Below are positions 47,407-56,505 of a DNA stretch of 64,000 bases, piece by piece. This DNA is from Vibrio sp. 10N.286.49.B3. Lineage in GTDB: Bacteria > Pseudomonadota > Gammaproteobacteria > Enterobacterales > Vibrionaceae. The notes under the pieces were generated by a model, which was not told the DNA's origin, made no database searches, and saw only the letters and a list, made by a program, of their open reading frames with translations. The stretch covers positions 1 to 64,000 of the forward strand of contig NZ_MCUV01000001.1 in NCBI RefSeq assembly GCF_002873395.1, written 5' to 3'. How positions within the stretch are numbered: the stretch's first letter is position 1; each line of letters starts with the position of its first letter. The translations under genes and the position numbers were made by a program.

Positions 47407-49137
47407 CTAGACAAACCAGTTTCTAATGCGTCCCACCAAACCCGGTGGATGTTCGTGTCTTTCAAAATTTTCAATACGTTGCGTTATTTTATTAACAATA
47501 CTGTCTTCATCTTCACCTTGAAATGGTTTACCAAGGATAAGCGGAATAGCTTCATCAACATTTGAGACTGACCAGATGTGAAACTCACCATTCTTGATGC
47601 TTTCTACCACATCTTTATGTAAGGCAAGATGCTTCATATTTACTGCTGGAAGAATCACGCCTTGATGGCCAGTAAAACCTTGATGTTGGCAGACATGATA
47701 AAAACCTTCAATTTTTTCATTTAAACCACCAACTGCTTGGATACGACCAAACTGATCGACAGAACCCGTCACTGCGATTTGCTGGTTGATTGGGCATTCA
47801 GATAGGGCGCTGACTAATGAACAAAGCTCAGCAAAAGAAGCACTATCACCATCAATTTCACTATAAGATTGTTCAAATGCGATGGATGCAGTGTAGGGTA
47901 ATGACTCATCAAGATTAAGCGCTCGGCTAACAAATGCTTGGATAATCATCATACCTTTTGCATGTAAATTTCCGCCAAGTTCTGCTTTTCGCTCTATGTC
48001 TGAAACATCACCATCGCCAAAGTGGACAATACATGAAACTCGAGCAGGTTCACCATAAGAGATAGGATGACCTGGAACATCGATAACCGTTAATGCATTA
48101 ATTTGTCCAATGCGTTCACCCGTAGTTTCAATCAGCACCTGACCATCCAGAATATCATCTAAGGCTCTTAGAGGTAGGTAAGATTCACCGTAATACTTAT
48201 GTTCAATGGCTGTATCTAGATCTTGAGAAGAGAGATCATGACTGTTGCTATTAATCGCGGCTTCCGCTAAAAGTGCATTATGCCAAATAACACACAAGGG
48301 AAGACAAGTTTGATCTTCGGTTTCTCTCGCGCAAGCGGTTAATAGACGCGGCAGTGCATCCATTGTTAAGTTAGGTAGTTGAAAGTGAAGGCTTATCCAC
48401 TTTAGGTAACCTAAGTAACGAGATAAGTTATCTTCATTTAGCTTAATGTCCATCTCAAGCTCAGCAAATAAACATAAGCCCGTTTGGATATCACTATCTA
48501 AATAATCGATATCACCCAGTTGAGAGCGATCACCCATTATGATTAGTTTCACATCATAGGTATGGCTTTGAGGTGATTCAATTGGGGTGCGCGGATCACA
48601 GTTAATAACAGGAACGGCATCGCCCAAGACGGCTGACTTTAAAATCCCCCAAGAGCTAGGGTTTGCTAAGATCAGATTAGCTGAGATAATTAAGTAACCA
48701 CCTTGCGCCTGAGTCATAAGACCAGGAATCAATCGAGAAGAAGTGCCAGAGTATTGATCAAATAGGGAATTTATATCTAAAGACTCTGTTTTTATGATCG
48801 GTTTCTCTGTACCAAGCAGAATTTCTTGCTTCAAACCATCAACAATAATATTGTGATAAATAGAATTATCTGGCGCATTTATCAGCAACATCCGTGAAAG
48901 ATTAGATAGCTTTTCAAACCTTGTTAACACTTGCTTTAGCCTTGGCTGCATGTCAAAAAAGGACAGGGGAGCTAGCGCTGAGAATTGATTTAATTGAGAG
49001 CTAAACTGATCATATTGTGGAGTGACTGCGCACCAGTTTTCTTGATTCATTGATTTCACAAATTGGTAATATAGACAGCAATTATATAGAAATAATAGCG
49101 TAGGGAATAGCGCTATCCATAATAATACTTCGATCAT
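47407..49137 (-). CDS. ycbZ: Lon-family protease homologue YcbZ
   Basis: The product is 576 aa. The N-terminal ~330 residues are poorly conserved and keep no clear Walker motifs. The C-terminal S16 domain has the catalytic serine in DGDSASFAE and lysine in GGLNEKIEGF, with TGSVDQFGRIQAVGG. It is annotated in enterobacteria as a Lon-like protease of unclear targets. It lies upstream of fabA on the same strand and diverges from matP, as in E. coli. Confidence 0.92.
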   Translation of the reverse strand: MIEVLLWIALFPTLLFLYNCCLYYQFVKSMNQENWCAVTPQYDQFSSQLNQFSALAPLSFFDMQPRLKQVLTRFEKLSNLSRMLLINAPDNSIYHNIIVDGLKQEILLGTEKPIIKTESLDINSLFDQYSGTSSRLIPGLMTQAQGGYLIISANLILANPSSWGILKSAVLGDAVPVINCDPRTPIESPQSHTYDVKLIIMGDRSQLGDIDYLDSDIQTGLCLFAELEMDIKLNEDNLSRYLGYLKWISLHFQLPNLTMDALPRLLTACARETEDQTCLPLCVIWHNALLAEAAINSNSHDLSSQDLDTAIEHKYYGESYLPLRALDDILDGQVLIETTGERIGQINALTVIDVPGHPISYGEPARVSCIVHFGDGDVSDIERKAELGGNLHAKGMMIIQAFVSRALNLDESLPYTASIAFEQSYSEIDGDSASFAELCSLVSALSECPINQQIAVTGSVDQFGRIQAVGGLNEKIEGFYHVCQHQGFTGHQGVILPAVNMKHLALHKDVVESIKNGEFHIWSVSNVDEAIPLILGKPFQGEDEDSIVNKITQRIENFERHEHPPGLVGRIRNWFV

Positions 49138-49198
49138 TCACAAAGGCTAAAATCGCACTGTTTTTTGACCATAATTGTTGTCTTTATAAAGCCAGTGA

Positions 49199-49211
49199 GT
49201 TACGCTGTCAC
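49199..49211. promoter_or_regulatory. matS-like site at the matP promoter, 12 of 13
   Basis: GTTACGCTGTCAC differs from the matS consensus only at position 3. It lies 25 bases before the matP start, so it could allow MatP to bind its own promoter. Autoregulation is inferred. Confidence 0.4.
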
Positions 49212-49235
49212 TATAACCCTTATGAGCTAACAGTA

Positions 49236-49685
49236 ATGAAATATCAACAACTTGAAAATTTGGAATGTGGCTGGAAATGGCAATATTTGGTCAGAAAGCA
49301 CAAGGAAGGAGAGTCGATTACTTGTTACATTGACTCCAGTGAAATTGATCAGTCAATTCAAGCATTATTCGATATTGAGCATGAACCTCGCTTAGTTTTA
49401 GAATGGATTGATAAAAACTTAGCACCAGAATTAGATAACAAACTCAAGCAAGCGATCAGAGCGAAAAGAAAACGCCACTTTAACGCTGAGCAACTGCATA
49501 CAAAAAAGAAATCGATTGATCTTGATTATCGTGTTTGGGAGAAACTCTCGCAACAGGCTAATGAATTAGGCTGTACATTATCAGATGCTATTGAGTATTT
49601 GGTTAGTGAAGCATCTCGCAGTGAAAAAGCGAGTCAAACAGTGACAAACTTAAAAGAAGATTTAAATAAATTACTAGCGGACTAA
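49236..49685 (+). CDS. matP: Macrodomain Ter protein MatP
   Basis: The product is 149 aa (E. coli 150). The N-terminal helical part (MKYQQLENLECGWKWQYLVRK) and the ribbon-helix-helix DNA-binding core (KKSIDLDYRVWEKLSQQANELG) are followed by a C-terminal coiled coil for tetramer bridging. MatP binds matS sites, condenses the Ter region and connects it to the divisome via ZapB. Perfect matS sites in this window support function in this genome. Confidence 0.95.
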   Translation: MKYQQLENLECGWKWQYLVRKHKEGESITCYIDSSEIDQSIQALFDIEHEPRLVLEWIDKNLAPELDNKLKQAIRAKRKRHFNAEQLHTKKKSIDLDYRVWEKLSQQANELGCTLSDAIEYLVSEASRSEKASQTVTNLKEDLNKLLAD

Positions 49686-49698
49686 CAAGGAGTAAGTT

Positions 49699-50019
49699 AT
49701 GCCAGTCATGATGTATGTCATCATATTTTCCGCCATTTTATTATGTTGGTTATTTGCCTTTGATAAACCAACACTAAGAATTAAATTCAAAGATGGTAAA
49801 ATAGAAAGTTTCAAAGGCCATTTACCACCATCTTTCAAACATAACCTGGTGGAGCTCGGTCGTAATACTCCTTTTAGTGGTGAGTTAAAAGCTTACCGCC
49901 AAAAGTCGGGAACCAGAATTAAGTTTTCAAAAACAATCCCGAATAAAATCCAGCAACGTATTCGCAATGTCTTCCCACACCAAGCGATTAAGTCTAGTGG
50001 GAAAAAGCGTAGTCGTTAA
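49699..50019 (+). CDS. DUF3634 family membrane-anchored protein
   Basis: The product is 106 aa with one N-terminal membrane segment (VIIFSAILLCWLFAF). A basic soluble part (LRIKFKDGKIESFKGHLPPSF) resembling DUF3634 follows. Function is unknown. AAGGAG precedes the start. It follows matP by 13 bp, so the two are probably cotranscribed. Its stop overlaps the stop of the convergent response regulator. Confidence 0.8.
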   Translation: MPVMMYVIIFSAILLCWLFAFDKPTLRIKFKDGKIESFKGHLPPSFKHNLVELGRNTPFSGELKAYRQKSGTRIKFSKTIPNKIQQRIRNVFPHQAIKSSGKKRSR

Positions 50020-50414
50020 TGCGCTGAATAAGCATCTAAAATTAGCTCAGATTTGAAAATTTTGGTTAAGCAGTTTTGCAGCTTTTGCATGGAAAGAGGC
50101 TTAACCAAATATCCATTGGGCTTAAGTGCCAAAACTTTCTTTACCGTATTCATTTCATTTTCACCGCTAACAATAATCACAGGTAACTCTGGGTATTGCT
50201 GCTTGATATAGACAAGAACGGGAATACCATCTAATTCTGTAGAAAGGTTTAAGTCTAAAAAAATACAATCGTACATTGTTTTTGATAAAGCATTATACGC
50301 AGCTTGAGTTGTAGGGGCATGCGAGATAGTTTGTAGCCTCAAACATTTCCGTAAGAGCTGACCTAGGATTTTTGCCATGACTTTGTTATCTTCAATAATT
50401 AAAACACGGTTCAT
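50016..50414 (-). CDS. Single-domain response regulator
   Basis: The product is 132 aa, a receiver domain alone. It has the acidic pocket near IIEDN, phospho-acceptor aspartate in CIFLDLNLS, the threonine/serine position in VIIVSGENE and the lysine in GYLVKPLS. There is no output domain, as in CheY- or Spo0F-like relays. An in-frame start further up (50429 or 50486) is possible. It is read in the same direction as the FIST-kinase pair but separated from it by 425 bases containing dif. A link to that kinase is inferred. Confidence 0.85.
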   Translation of the reverse strand: MNRVLIIEDNKVMAKILGQLLRKCLRLQTISHAPTTQAAYNALSKTMYDCIFLDLNLSTELDGIPVLVYIKQQYPELPVIIVSGENEMNTVKKVLALKPNGYLVKPLSMQKLQNCLTKIFKSELILDAYSAH

Positions 50415-50611
50415 ATCAACAATATCCATTTGCTTGATTTGAAGGGATACCTTAAGTGTAGTCAGTGTTTTTTGTTTTTGGATCAAAATGACAAGATATC
50501 AATAACATACTAGAGTAAATTGAACGAGCAAAAATGGATGTATAAAGTATACATGCAGGGACATTTTAACTTGGTTGAATAAGGACATTATCGCTTTGCG
50601 CTTACAAATAA

Positions 50612-50639
50612 AGTGCGCATTATGTATATTATGTTAAAT
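50612..50639 (+). other. dif: dif chromosome dimer resolution site
   Basis: The XerC arm is AGTGCGCATTA, the centre TGTATA and the XerD arm TTATGTTAAAT. The E. coli site, as I know it, differs only at positions 1 and 10 of the XerC arm. V. cholerae dif1 differs in one central base. XerCD recombine here with FtsK to resolve dimers. The site marks the replication terminus. Confidence 0.92.
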
Positions 50640-50745
50640 AGGGTCTTGTGGTAAGGGTACGGATAAGATATTTACATGAACTATTAATGATAACACTGTA
50701 GATTACACTCCTCTCTTTTTATTCTTTAATGAACAATGTACTTCT

Positions 50746-50758
50746 GTCACAGCGTCAC
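50746..50758. promoter_or_regulatory. matS-like site near dif, 12 of 13
   Basis: GTCACAGCGTCAC differs from matS only at position 3. It lies about 110 bp from dif. Confidence 0.35.
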
Positions 50759-50798
50759 TTACTAATGCATTGAACATAATTGTATTTACCATAAAATA

Positions 50799-50844
50799 CC
50801 TAATAATCATATTAGTAATCTACGATTCTATAATGATTATTAGG
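50799..50844 (-). repeat. AT-rich inverted repeat at the kinase 3' end
   Basis: The 12-bp perfect arms CCTAATAATCAT and ATGATTATTAGG are separated by 22 bases that themselves contain AATC-TAC-GATT. On the minus strand this hairpin follows the kinase stop and may act as a terminator. Confidence 0.5.
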
Positions 50845-52552
50845 ATAAGAAATCTATAATGATCTCTTTGATATCTGGGATTCGAACTGGTTTGGCAATA
50901 AAACCATCCATACCTGACTTTGAACAATTACAGCGATCGGTATCTGTTGTATGCGCCGTTAATGCTATGACTGGTGTTTTTATACCTAGCTTTCTGATTT
51001 CTCTTGTTGCAGCTAGACCATCCATTACTGGCATTGAAATATCCATGAAGATCATATCAATTGACGGTTCATGCATCGAAAGGAATTCTAACGCTTCTTT
51101 ACCATTATTAGTGATAAACACATTATGACCTAGGCGGTTTAGCATCATCTTGATCACCATCTGATTGGATTGTGTATCATCGACAATCAGAAAACTTTTT
51201 CCTTGTTCAAAACGCACATTATCAGACAGGACTTCAGCATGCTTAGTAGGTTTTGAGATGCTTGGGATTGTTATCGTAAATTCACTACCAATATCAATAT
51301 TGCTGCTAATTCGGATATTGCCTCGCATTAACTCAATAAGGTGTTTTGTAATGGCCAAGCCTAAACCTGTTCCACCAAAACGCCTCGTTATAGAGTTATC
51401 TGCTTGCTTAAACGGTGAAAAAAGCTGATCTATTTTCTCTTGTTCAATGCCGATACCAGTATCTGAGACTTTTATTAGGATATTTTTATGTTGGTCATGG
51501 TAAATATGCACATAAATGCCACCAAACTCGGTAAATTTTATCGCATTACCAACAATATTGAACAATATCTGGGTCAACCGTGTTGGATCGAGCCAAAATA
51601 AACTTTCATTATCAATGTCATATTGAAGGTTAAAAATTAATTCCTTGTCTGCTGCGATACTCTTTTGCTGTGACAATACAGCAGTTACCGTGTCACTAAG
51701 GCTAATCCACTGTTCATTTAGTGAGAAGTTACCAGACTCTATCTTAGACAAATCTAAAATATCACCAATAATAGCTAATAAGAGTTCGGCAGAACATTCC
51801 ATTTGAGCCAAAACATTCCATTGATCTTGGTTTATCTGGGTTTGCTTTAATACATCCAGCATCCCAATAACACTATTTAGTGGTGTTCTAATTTCATGAC
51901 TCATCATCGCTAGAAATTCAGATTTGGCTTTATTGGCTTTATCTGCTTCTTTTTGCGCATAGATGAGCTCTTGAGTTCTAGCATCCACTAAGCTGTGTAG
52001 ATTCTCTTTATTTTCAATATCAATGACCGCTCGCTCAATCAATGGACTAAATCGTTTTAGCGTCTCTTTTGTTTCAATACGAAACTGCCCTTTTGTGTGA
52101 CCAAATAAAAGTATGACCACTTCAGTCACTGGTGTTTTTACTCCCGTGACTAGAGCGGAAGATATTTCATCTTTAATATAATGATTTAAATGCCTAAATT
52201 CATTAAGCTTTGATGGCTCGTATAAAATGATGCATTCGCCATTTAGCACTCGAGTAAATTTAGTATCATTACTCCATGTCTTATCAGCAAAGATACTATT
52301 CGTACAGTGGAGAGTTTTAAATAGATCCGTATTTCCAGAACGAGAAATCACGACTAGGTCATCAAAGTTAATATATTTTGATAAAACATCGTTTAGTCTG
52401 GCAAAAATTTGATTACGGTTTTTGGCTCCACTCATCGCAGAGATTGCCGCAAGAATGGCTTGATTCTCTTCAAACAAACGTCTTTCTCTTGCTCTTGAAC
52501 GCTGAAGTTCAACCAAAGCATCTTGCAAGCTTTCTTGATTATGTAAATCCAT
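50840..52552 (-). CDS. Hybrid sensor histidine kinase (VpsS/NahK-like), partner of FIST protein
   Basis: The product is 570 aa without membrane segments. The N-terminal ~200 residues form a GAF-like or coiled sensory region. HisKA has the phospho-histidine in MMSHEIRTPLNS; the ATPase domain has NAIKFT, DTGIGI and GGTGLGL. A C-terminal receiver has DMIFMDISMPVMDG. No Hpt domain is present, so phosphate must pass to a separate protein. In V. cholerae the like-arranged VpsS and its FIST partner feed the LuxU quorum relay; transfer of that role here is inferred. The ATG overlaps the FIST stop (TAATG). Confidence 0.88.
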   Translation of the reverse strand: MDLHNQESLQDALVELQRSRARERRLFEENQAILAAISAMSGAKNRNQIFARLNDVLSKYINFDDLVVISRSGNTDLFKTLHCTNSIFADKTWSNDTKFTRVLNGECIILYEPSKLNEFRHLNHYIKDEISSALVTGVKTPVTEVVILLFGHTKGQFRIETKETLKRFSPLIERAVIDIENKENLHSLVDARTQELIYAQKEADKANKAKSEFLAMMSHEIRTPLNSVIGMLDVLKQTQINQDQWNVLAQMECSAELLLAIIGDILDLSKIESGNFSLNEQWISLSDTVTAVLSQQKSIAADKELIFNLQYDIDNESLFWLDPTRLTQILFNIVGNAIKFTEFGGIYVHIYHDQHKNILIKVSDTGIGIEQEKIDQLFSPFKQADNSITRRFGGTGLGLAITKHLIELMRGNIRISSNIDIGSEFTITIPSISKPTKHAEVLSDNVRFEQGKSFLIVDDTQSNQMVIKMMLNRLGHNVFITNNGKEALEFLSMHEPSIDMIFMDISMPVMDGLAATREIRKLGIKTPVIALTAHTTDTDRCNCSKSGMDGFIAKPVRIPDIKEIIIDFLS

Positions 52553-53760
52553 TAGTAACTCTTTGGTTTATGGAATACGGCGCTTGAAATCATTAAGTTT
52601 CCATGCGCATTTTCACCACCAATGAACCTTCCCTGTTCACCAAATGTGAATGGACATATGAAAGGCTTTCCATCTAATGCATCTCTCATCTGTAAACAAA
52701 TAAATTCTAAATGTTCTTTTATCAACACCATGGGTCCTGCGCAAAAAATATTAATCCCCCCCAATTTTATCATATCTTCGAGTCTTTGATTGTAGGCTGA
52801 ATCGATCACTTTGGCTGATCGAGTGATCAATTGATCTTTATTGCCATGCATTAAATAGATCTCATCACCTTGATTAAAAGAAGTGAAGAATTCAATGCAA
52901 TCGTTTTTTATTTTCCTGACCGGATGTGACAACTTAAAATAAGGACGCTGATAAATACTTCCTGCAACTCTCCCTAGTGGATAGGACGTTGCCTTTTCAA
53001 AAATGCGCTCATTATCATCATAACTCAGATAATAATTTGCCCATTGGTTATAAACTTCAACAGCAGGTTTATTATCAATTTCCATCAGTACCCTACCGTT
53101 AACTTTAGTGACGGTTCCACGGTATTGCGTTGGTTGATATCCAGCACTAAATGAGGTGAATACGGAGTATTCTGAATAAACTAAAGTGACGGAAGCCCCT
53201 GATTGTGTATGACCATTTTCAGTGAAAATTGACCATTTCTGATCAATATGATTATCTCCTGCACTGCCACCAATTAAAGGGACTAATGTGCCAAATTTAT
53301 TATCAATAGAGGTCATCATTAGCTCTTCAAAGCCTGGGGTCGCATGCATAATAATCAAGCTCGGTATTTCCCCTACTCGATCAGCATTCAATAAAGCTTG
53401 ATCTAAGGCTTGGGTAATACACAATCCAACTTCATCATGACTAGGGTTTACTGCATCATCTAACGTTGAAATTCCGGTACCAAAAACACTCTTATAAGTA
53501 TTATCATATATAGCTAATAGACCAACGACAGGGCCATCATGGTAACCTTTTTCTGTCATTATACCTTGGTAGGAACTACAACCTTGAACAGGTATACCTG
53601 GAAAGTACTCTGTTATTGCTTTTTTTAATTGCTCAACATCATAATCTTCTGTGTAGTAACAAATTAAGCTCACTAAATGTTGATGCGATAGTTTTTGTTG
53701 AATTTGCTTAATAGCTGCGCTTTCCGTCAGCATATAAGAAATTGAAGATTGTAAATACAT
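52552..53760 (-). CDS. FIST domain protein (NosP/VpsV-like)
   Basis: The product is 402 aa. FIST_N is at about 30-225 (VQGCSSYQG, GLLAIYDN, LIGGSAGDN) and FIST_C at about 230-380, with IDNKPAVEVYNQW and the C-terminal FICPFTFGEQGRF. Proteins of this class next to a kinase have been described as haem nitric-oxide sensors (NosP) that tune the kinase. Whether this one binds haem is not visible. It overlaps the kinase gene by one base, so both are made together. Confidence 0.88.
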   Translation of the reverse strand: MYLQSSISYMLTESAAIKQIQQKLSHQHLVSLICYYTEDYDVEQLKKAITEYFPGIPVQGCSSYQGIMTEKGYHDGPVVGLLAIYDNTYKSVFGTGISTLDDAVNPSHDEVGLCITQALDQALLNADRVGEIPSLIIMHATPGFEELMMTSIDNKFGTLVPLIGGSAGDNHIDQKWSIFTENGHTQSGASVTLVYSEYSVFTSFSAGYQPTQYRGTVTKVNGRVLMEIDNKPAVEVYNQWANYYLSYDDNERIFEKATSYPLGRVAGSIYQRPYFKLSHPVRKIKNDCIEFFTSFNQGDEIYLMHGNKDQLITRSAKVIDSAYNQRLEDMIKLGGINIFCAGPMVLIKEHLEFICLQMRDALDGKPFICPFTFGEQGRFIGGENAHGNLMISSAVFHKPKSY

Positions 53761-53819
53761 ATTAAAATAATACTTATTGATGATAATTAGTTATTTTGAA
53801 ATCACTAATATAACGAGCA

Positions 53820-54182
53820 CTAATAATCATTTAGTTTCAAATAGATCGTCTCTTGATCTGATTTGCTAAAGCTTATTATTAGTTCTTCTTGTGTATCTAA
53901 AATGTTAACGCCATTCGGATTACTAGCAATTTTAGATGTGCCTTTTTCTATTTTAACAGAAGCCTCATCTAAGATTAAACCTTGAATAAAGTAATTGTTT
54001 TTATTTTTCGAAATGGATAACTTTTCACCCCAAAAGTGTATATAACACGGGTAAGCCTTCGAACACTCTAATGTAGAGGGCTGTTTACTTGATAATGTTC
54101 CCCATGCATAGGCAACAAACAGTACCAATAATGTGATCGATATTTGCCATAATCTTTGCTTCGTTAACCTTTCCGCTGCCAT
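53820..54182 (-). CDS. Membrane-anchored protein of unknown function
   Basis: The product is 120 aa. There is one N-terminal membrane helix (LWQISITLLVLFVAYAWG), then a short periplasmic domain with two cysteines (ECSKAYPCYIHFWG) and a beta-rich tail. AAGGAG precedes the start. It diverges from ccoN and is followed by the FIST gene on the same strand. I do not recognise a family; its position suggests respiration or NO sensing, but that is only context. Confidence 0.7.
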   Translation of the reverse strand: MAAERLTKQRLWQISITLLVLFVAYAWGTLSSKQPSTLECSKAYPCYIHFWGEKLSISKNKNNYFIQGLILDEASVKIEKGTSKIASNPNGVNILDTQEELIISFSKSDQETIYLKLNDY

Positions 54183-54251
54183 TTTTCATTCACTCCTTGT
54201 TACAAACTTCAAAGTTTTTAAATAAAACATTAAATCCTTTACCCAACAAAG

Positions 54252-54278
54252 GTTAACGCACTGTCATTAAAATGTTAA
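54252..54278 (+). promoter_or_regulatory. Candidate ArcA site before ccoN
   Basis: Three direct repeats (GTTAA, GTCAT, GTTAA) start exactly 11 bases apart at 54252, 54263 and 54274. This is the repeat layout of ArcA sites. They lie just upstream of a -10-like TATAGT at 54285. No FNR box was found in this gap. Confidence 0.4.
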
Positions 54279-54435
54279 CTGACGTATAGTATTAATTGAA
54301 AGTACCTCTTTTATTAAAGTCAGGAATAGAAATAAAACCCTAAAAGGCGGTATTTCTGTGCCGATTTGGAGGTATTGCGACTTATGTCGTGTTGGAAAGT
54401 AAAGTGTAGTTAATAATAAAATTGGAAGCATGGAA

Positions 54436-55863
54436 ATGAGCCAAGAAATGCAACTTGAGCAAAACTACAACTATACTGTCGTACGCCAGTTTACCCTAGT
54501 TACTATACTATGGGGAATTGTTGGTATGGCCGTTGGTGTATTAATTGCCGCTCAATTAGTTTGGCCACAGCTGAACTTTGATACCCCGTGGTTGACGTAC
54601 AGTCGTTTACGTCCTCTACATACAAATGCGGTTATTTTTGCGTTTGGTACCAGTGCTCTTTTTGCAACATCCTATTATGTTGTACAAAGAACCTGCCGAA
54701 CTCGGTTATTTGGTGGTCCTTTAGTCCCGTTTACCTTTTGGGGTTGGCAGGCAATTATTCTCTCAGCAGCGATAACCCTACCTTTAGGTTACACTTCTGG
54801 CAAAGAGTATGCTGAACTAGAGTGGCCAATTGATATAGCGATAACTTTTGTCTGGGTAGCCTATGCCATCGTATTTTTTGGTACGATGATAAAGCGTAAG
54901 ACCTCGCACATTTATGTAGCAAACTGGTTCTTTGGTGCCTTTATACTCACCGTTGCTGTTTTGCATATTGTGAATAGTCTTGCTGTTCCTGTCTCTAGCT
55001 TTAAATCCTACTCCCTCTATTCTGGCGCTGTCGATGCTATGATCCAATGGTGGTATGGGCATAATGCGGTTGGCTTCTTATTAACTGCTGGCTTTCTTGG
55101 AATGATGTATTACTTTGTTCCAAAACAAGCAGAGCGCCCTGTCTATTCTTACCGCTTATCCATTGTTCACTTCTGGGCATTAGTATCCTTGTATATTTGG
55201 GCTGGTCCTCACCACCTTCACTACACTGCCTTACCCGATTGGACTCAATCATTAGGTATGGTGATGTCATTGGTTTTATTCGCGCCTTCTTGGGGGGGAA
55301 TGATCAATGGGATTATGACCCTGTCAGGTGCTTGGCATAAGCTTCGCTATGATCCAATCTTGCGCTTTTTAATTGTTTCACTCTCCTTCTATGGGATGTC
55401 TACTTTTGAAGGACCTATGATGGCAATTAAAACCGTTAATGCACTCTCTCACTATACAGACTGGACGATTGGGCATGTTCACTCTGGTGCATTAGGCTGG
55501 GTTGCGATGGTGTCTATTGGTTCTATTTATCACTTAATCCCTCGCCTATTTGGTCAGGAAAGAATGTACTCTGTTAGCCTTATTAATGTGCATTTCTGGC
55601 TAGCAACCATAGGTACGGTTCTTTATATCGTGGCAATGTGGATCTCTGGTGTGATGCAAGGTCTGATGTGGCGAGCAGTTAATTCTGATGGCACACTAAC
55701 TTACAGCTTTGTTGAATCGGTACAAGCTTCTTACCCATTCTACTTTGTGCGTTTCTTAGGTGGTCTAATATTCCTTTCTGGTATGTTTTTATTAGCTTAT
55801 AACACTTATAAAACGGTATCAGCCCCTAAAGATAGCCTTAAAGCTATCCCACAACCGGCATAA
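54436..55863 (+). CDS. ccoN: cbb3-type cytochrome c oxidase subunit I (CcoN)
   Basis: The product is 475 aa with about 12 membrane helices. The low-spin haem ligand is in [14 protein letters not shown]. The Cu-B and haem b3 histidines are in [19 protein letters not shown] and the late [11 protein letters not shown]. It reduces oxygen to water with high affinity. The ATG at 54436 has GGAA about nine bases before it; the ATG at 54430 is too close. First gene of ccoNOQP. Confidence 0.96.
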   Translation: MSQEMQLEQNYNYTVVRQFTLVTILWGIVGMAVGVLIAAQLVWPQLNFDTPWLTYSRLRPLHTNAVIFAFGTSALFATSYYVVQRTCRTRLFGGPLVPFTFWGWQAIILSAAITLPLGYTSGKEYAELEWPIDIAITFVWVAYAIVFFGTMIKRKTSHIYVANWFFGAFILTVAVLHIVNSLAVPVSSFKSYSLYSGAVDAMIQWWYGHNAVGFLLTAGFLGMMYYFVPKQAERPVYSYRLSIVHFWALVSLYIWAGPHHLHYTALPDWTQSLGMVMSLVLFAPSWGGMINGIMTLSGAWHKLRYDPILRFLIVSLSFYGMSTFEGPMMAIKTVNALSHYTDWTIGHVHSGALGWVAMVSIGSIYHLIPRLFGQERMYSVSLINVHFWLATIGTVLYIVAMWISGVMQGLMWRAVNSDGTLTYSFVESVQASYPFYFVRFLGGLIFLSGMFLLAYNTYKTVSAPKDSLKAIPQPA

Positions 55864-55875
55864 GGAGATTTCATC

Positions 55876-56496
55876 ATGAGTTCTAATTCGAATAATCGCC
55901 ATGAAATTGTTGAACGCAATGTCGGTTTGCTTGCCATACTCATTGTTTTTGCCATTAGCCTTGGTGCGTTAGTAGAAATTGTACCCCTGATGTTTCAAAA
56001 GCAAACAACAGAGCCGGTTGAAAACTTACGGGCTTATACGGCGCTTGAAATGGAAGGCCGCGATGTCTACATTCGAGAAGGTTGTAATGTCTGTCACAGC
56101 CAGATGATTCGTCCATTCCGTTCAGAAACAGAACGTTACGGTCACTACTCTGTTGCTGGGGAAAGTGTTTGGGAGCATCCATTTTTATGGGGTTCGAAAC
56201 GAACAGGTCCAGATCTAGCCCGAGTTGGTGAACGTTATTCCGATGAATGGCACCGTGTACACCTCATTAACCCTCGTGAACTTGTGCCTGAATCAAATAT
56301 GCCAGGTTTCCCGTGGTTAGCTAAAAATGAGCTGGATGGTAAATTGACGCAGAAGAAGCTTGAAATTTTTCGGCATCAATTTGGTGTTCCATACACAGAT
56401 GAACAGATCGCAAACGCTTCAAGTGACGTAAAGGGTAAAACAGAGATGGATGCCATCATTGCTTACCTGCAGTCTCTTGGCCATGCAATGAAGTAA
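55876..56496 (+). CDS. ccoO: cbb3 oxidase monohaem cytochrome c subunit (CcoO)
   Basis: The product is 206 aa with one N-terminal membrane anchor ([20 protein letters not shown]). One haem-c motif, CNVCHSQ, and methionine ligand candidates such as SNMPGFPW follow. It carries electrons to CcoN in the periplasm. AAGGAG precedes the start 12 bases after ccoN. Confidence 0.96.
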   Translation: MSSNSNNRHEIVERNVGLLAILIVFAISLGALVEIVPLMFQKQTTEPVENLRAYTALEMEGRDVYIREGCNVCHSQMIRPFRSETERYGHYSVAGESVWEHPFLWGSKRTGPDLARVGERYSDEWHRVHLINPRELVPESNMPGFPWLAKNELDGKLTQKKLEIFRHQFGVPYTDEQIANASSDVKGKTEMDAIIAYLQSLGHAMK

Positions 56497-56505
56497 GGAG
56501 TTGAT

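Larger units (their letters stand above)
50415..50839. other. Gap carrying the dif site
   Basis: No gene is visible. The gap holds dif (50612-50639), a matS-like word (50746-50758) and an AT-rich inverted repeat beside the kinase stop. I see no sign of an integrated Xer-dependent element such as a second dif half. Confidence 0.7.

Noticed and set aside
50415..50839. Integrated phage or island remnants at dif
   Set aside because: Only one dif copy and no integrase, phage or plasmid-like genes are seen nearby.
51665..51700. GTTACCGTGTCAC in the kinase gene as a matS site
   Set aside because: Two mismatches at conserved positions.
50840..53760. FIST-kinase pair as a new signalling system
   Set aside because: The arrangement is already known as NosP/NahK and VpsV/VpsS in other bacteria.
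54183..54435. FNR box upstream of ccoN
   Set aside because: No word close to TTGAT-N4-ATCAA was found; the direct-repeat pattern is a better candidate.
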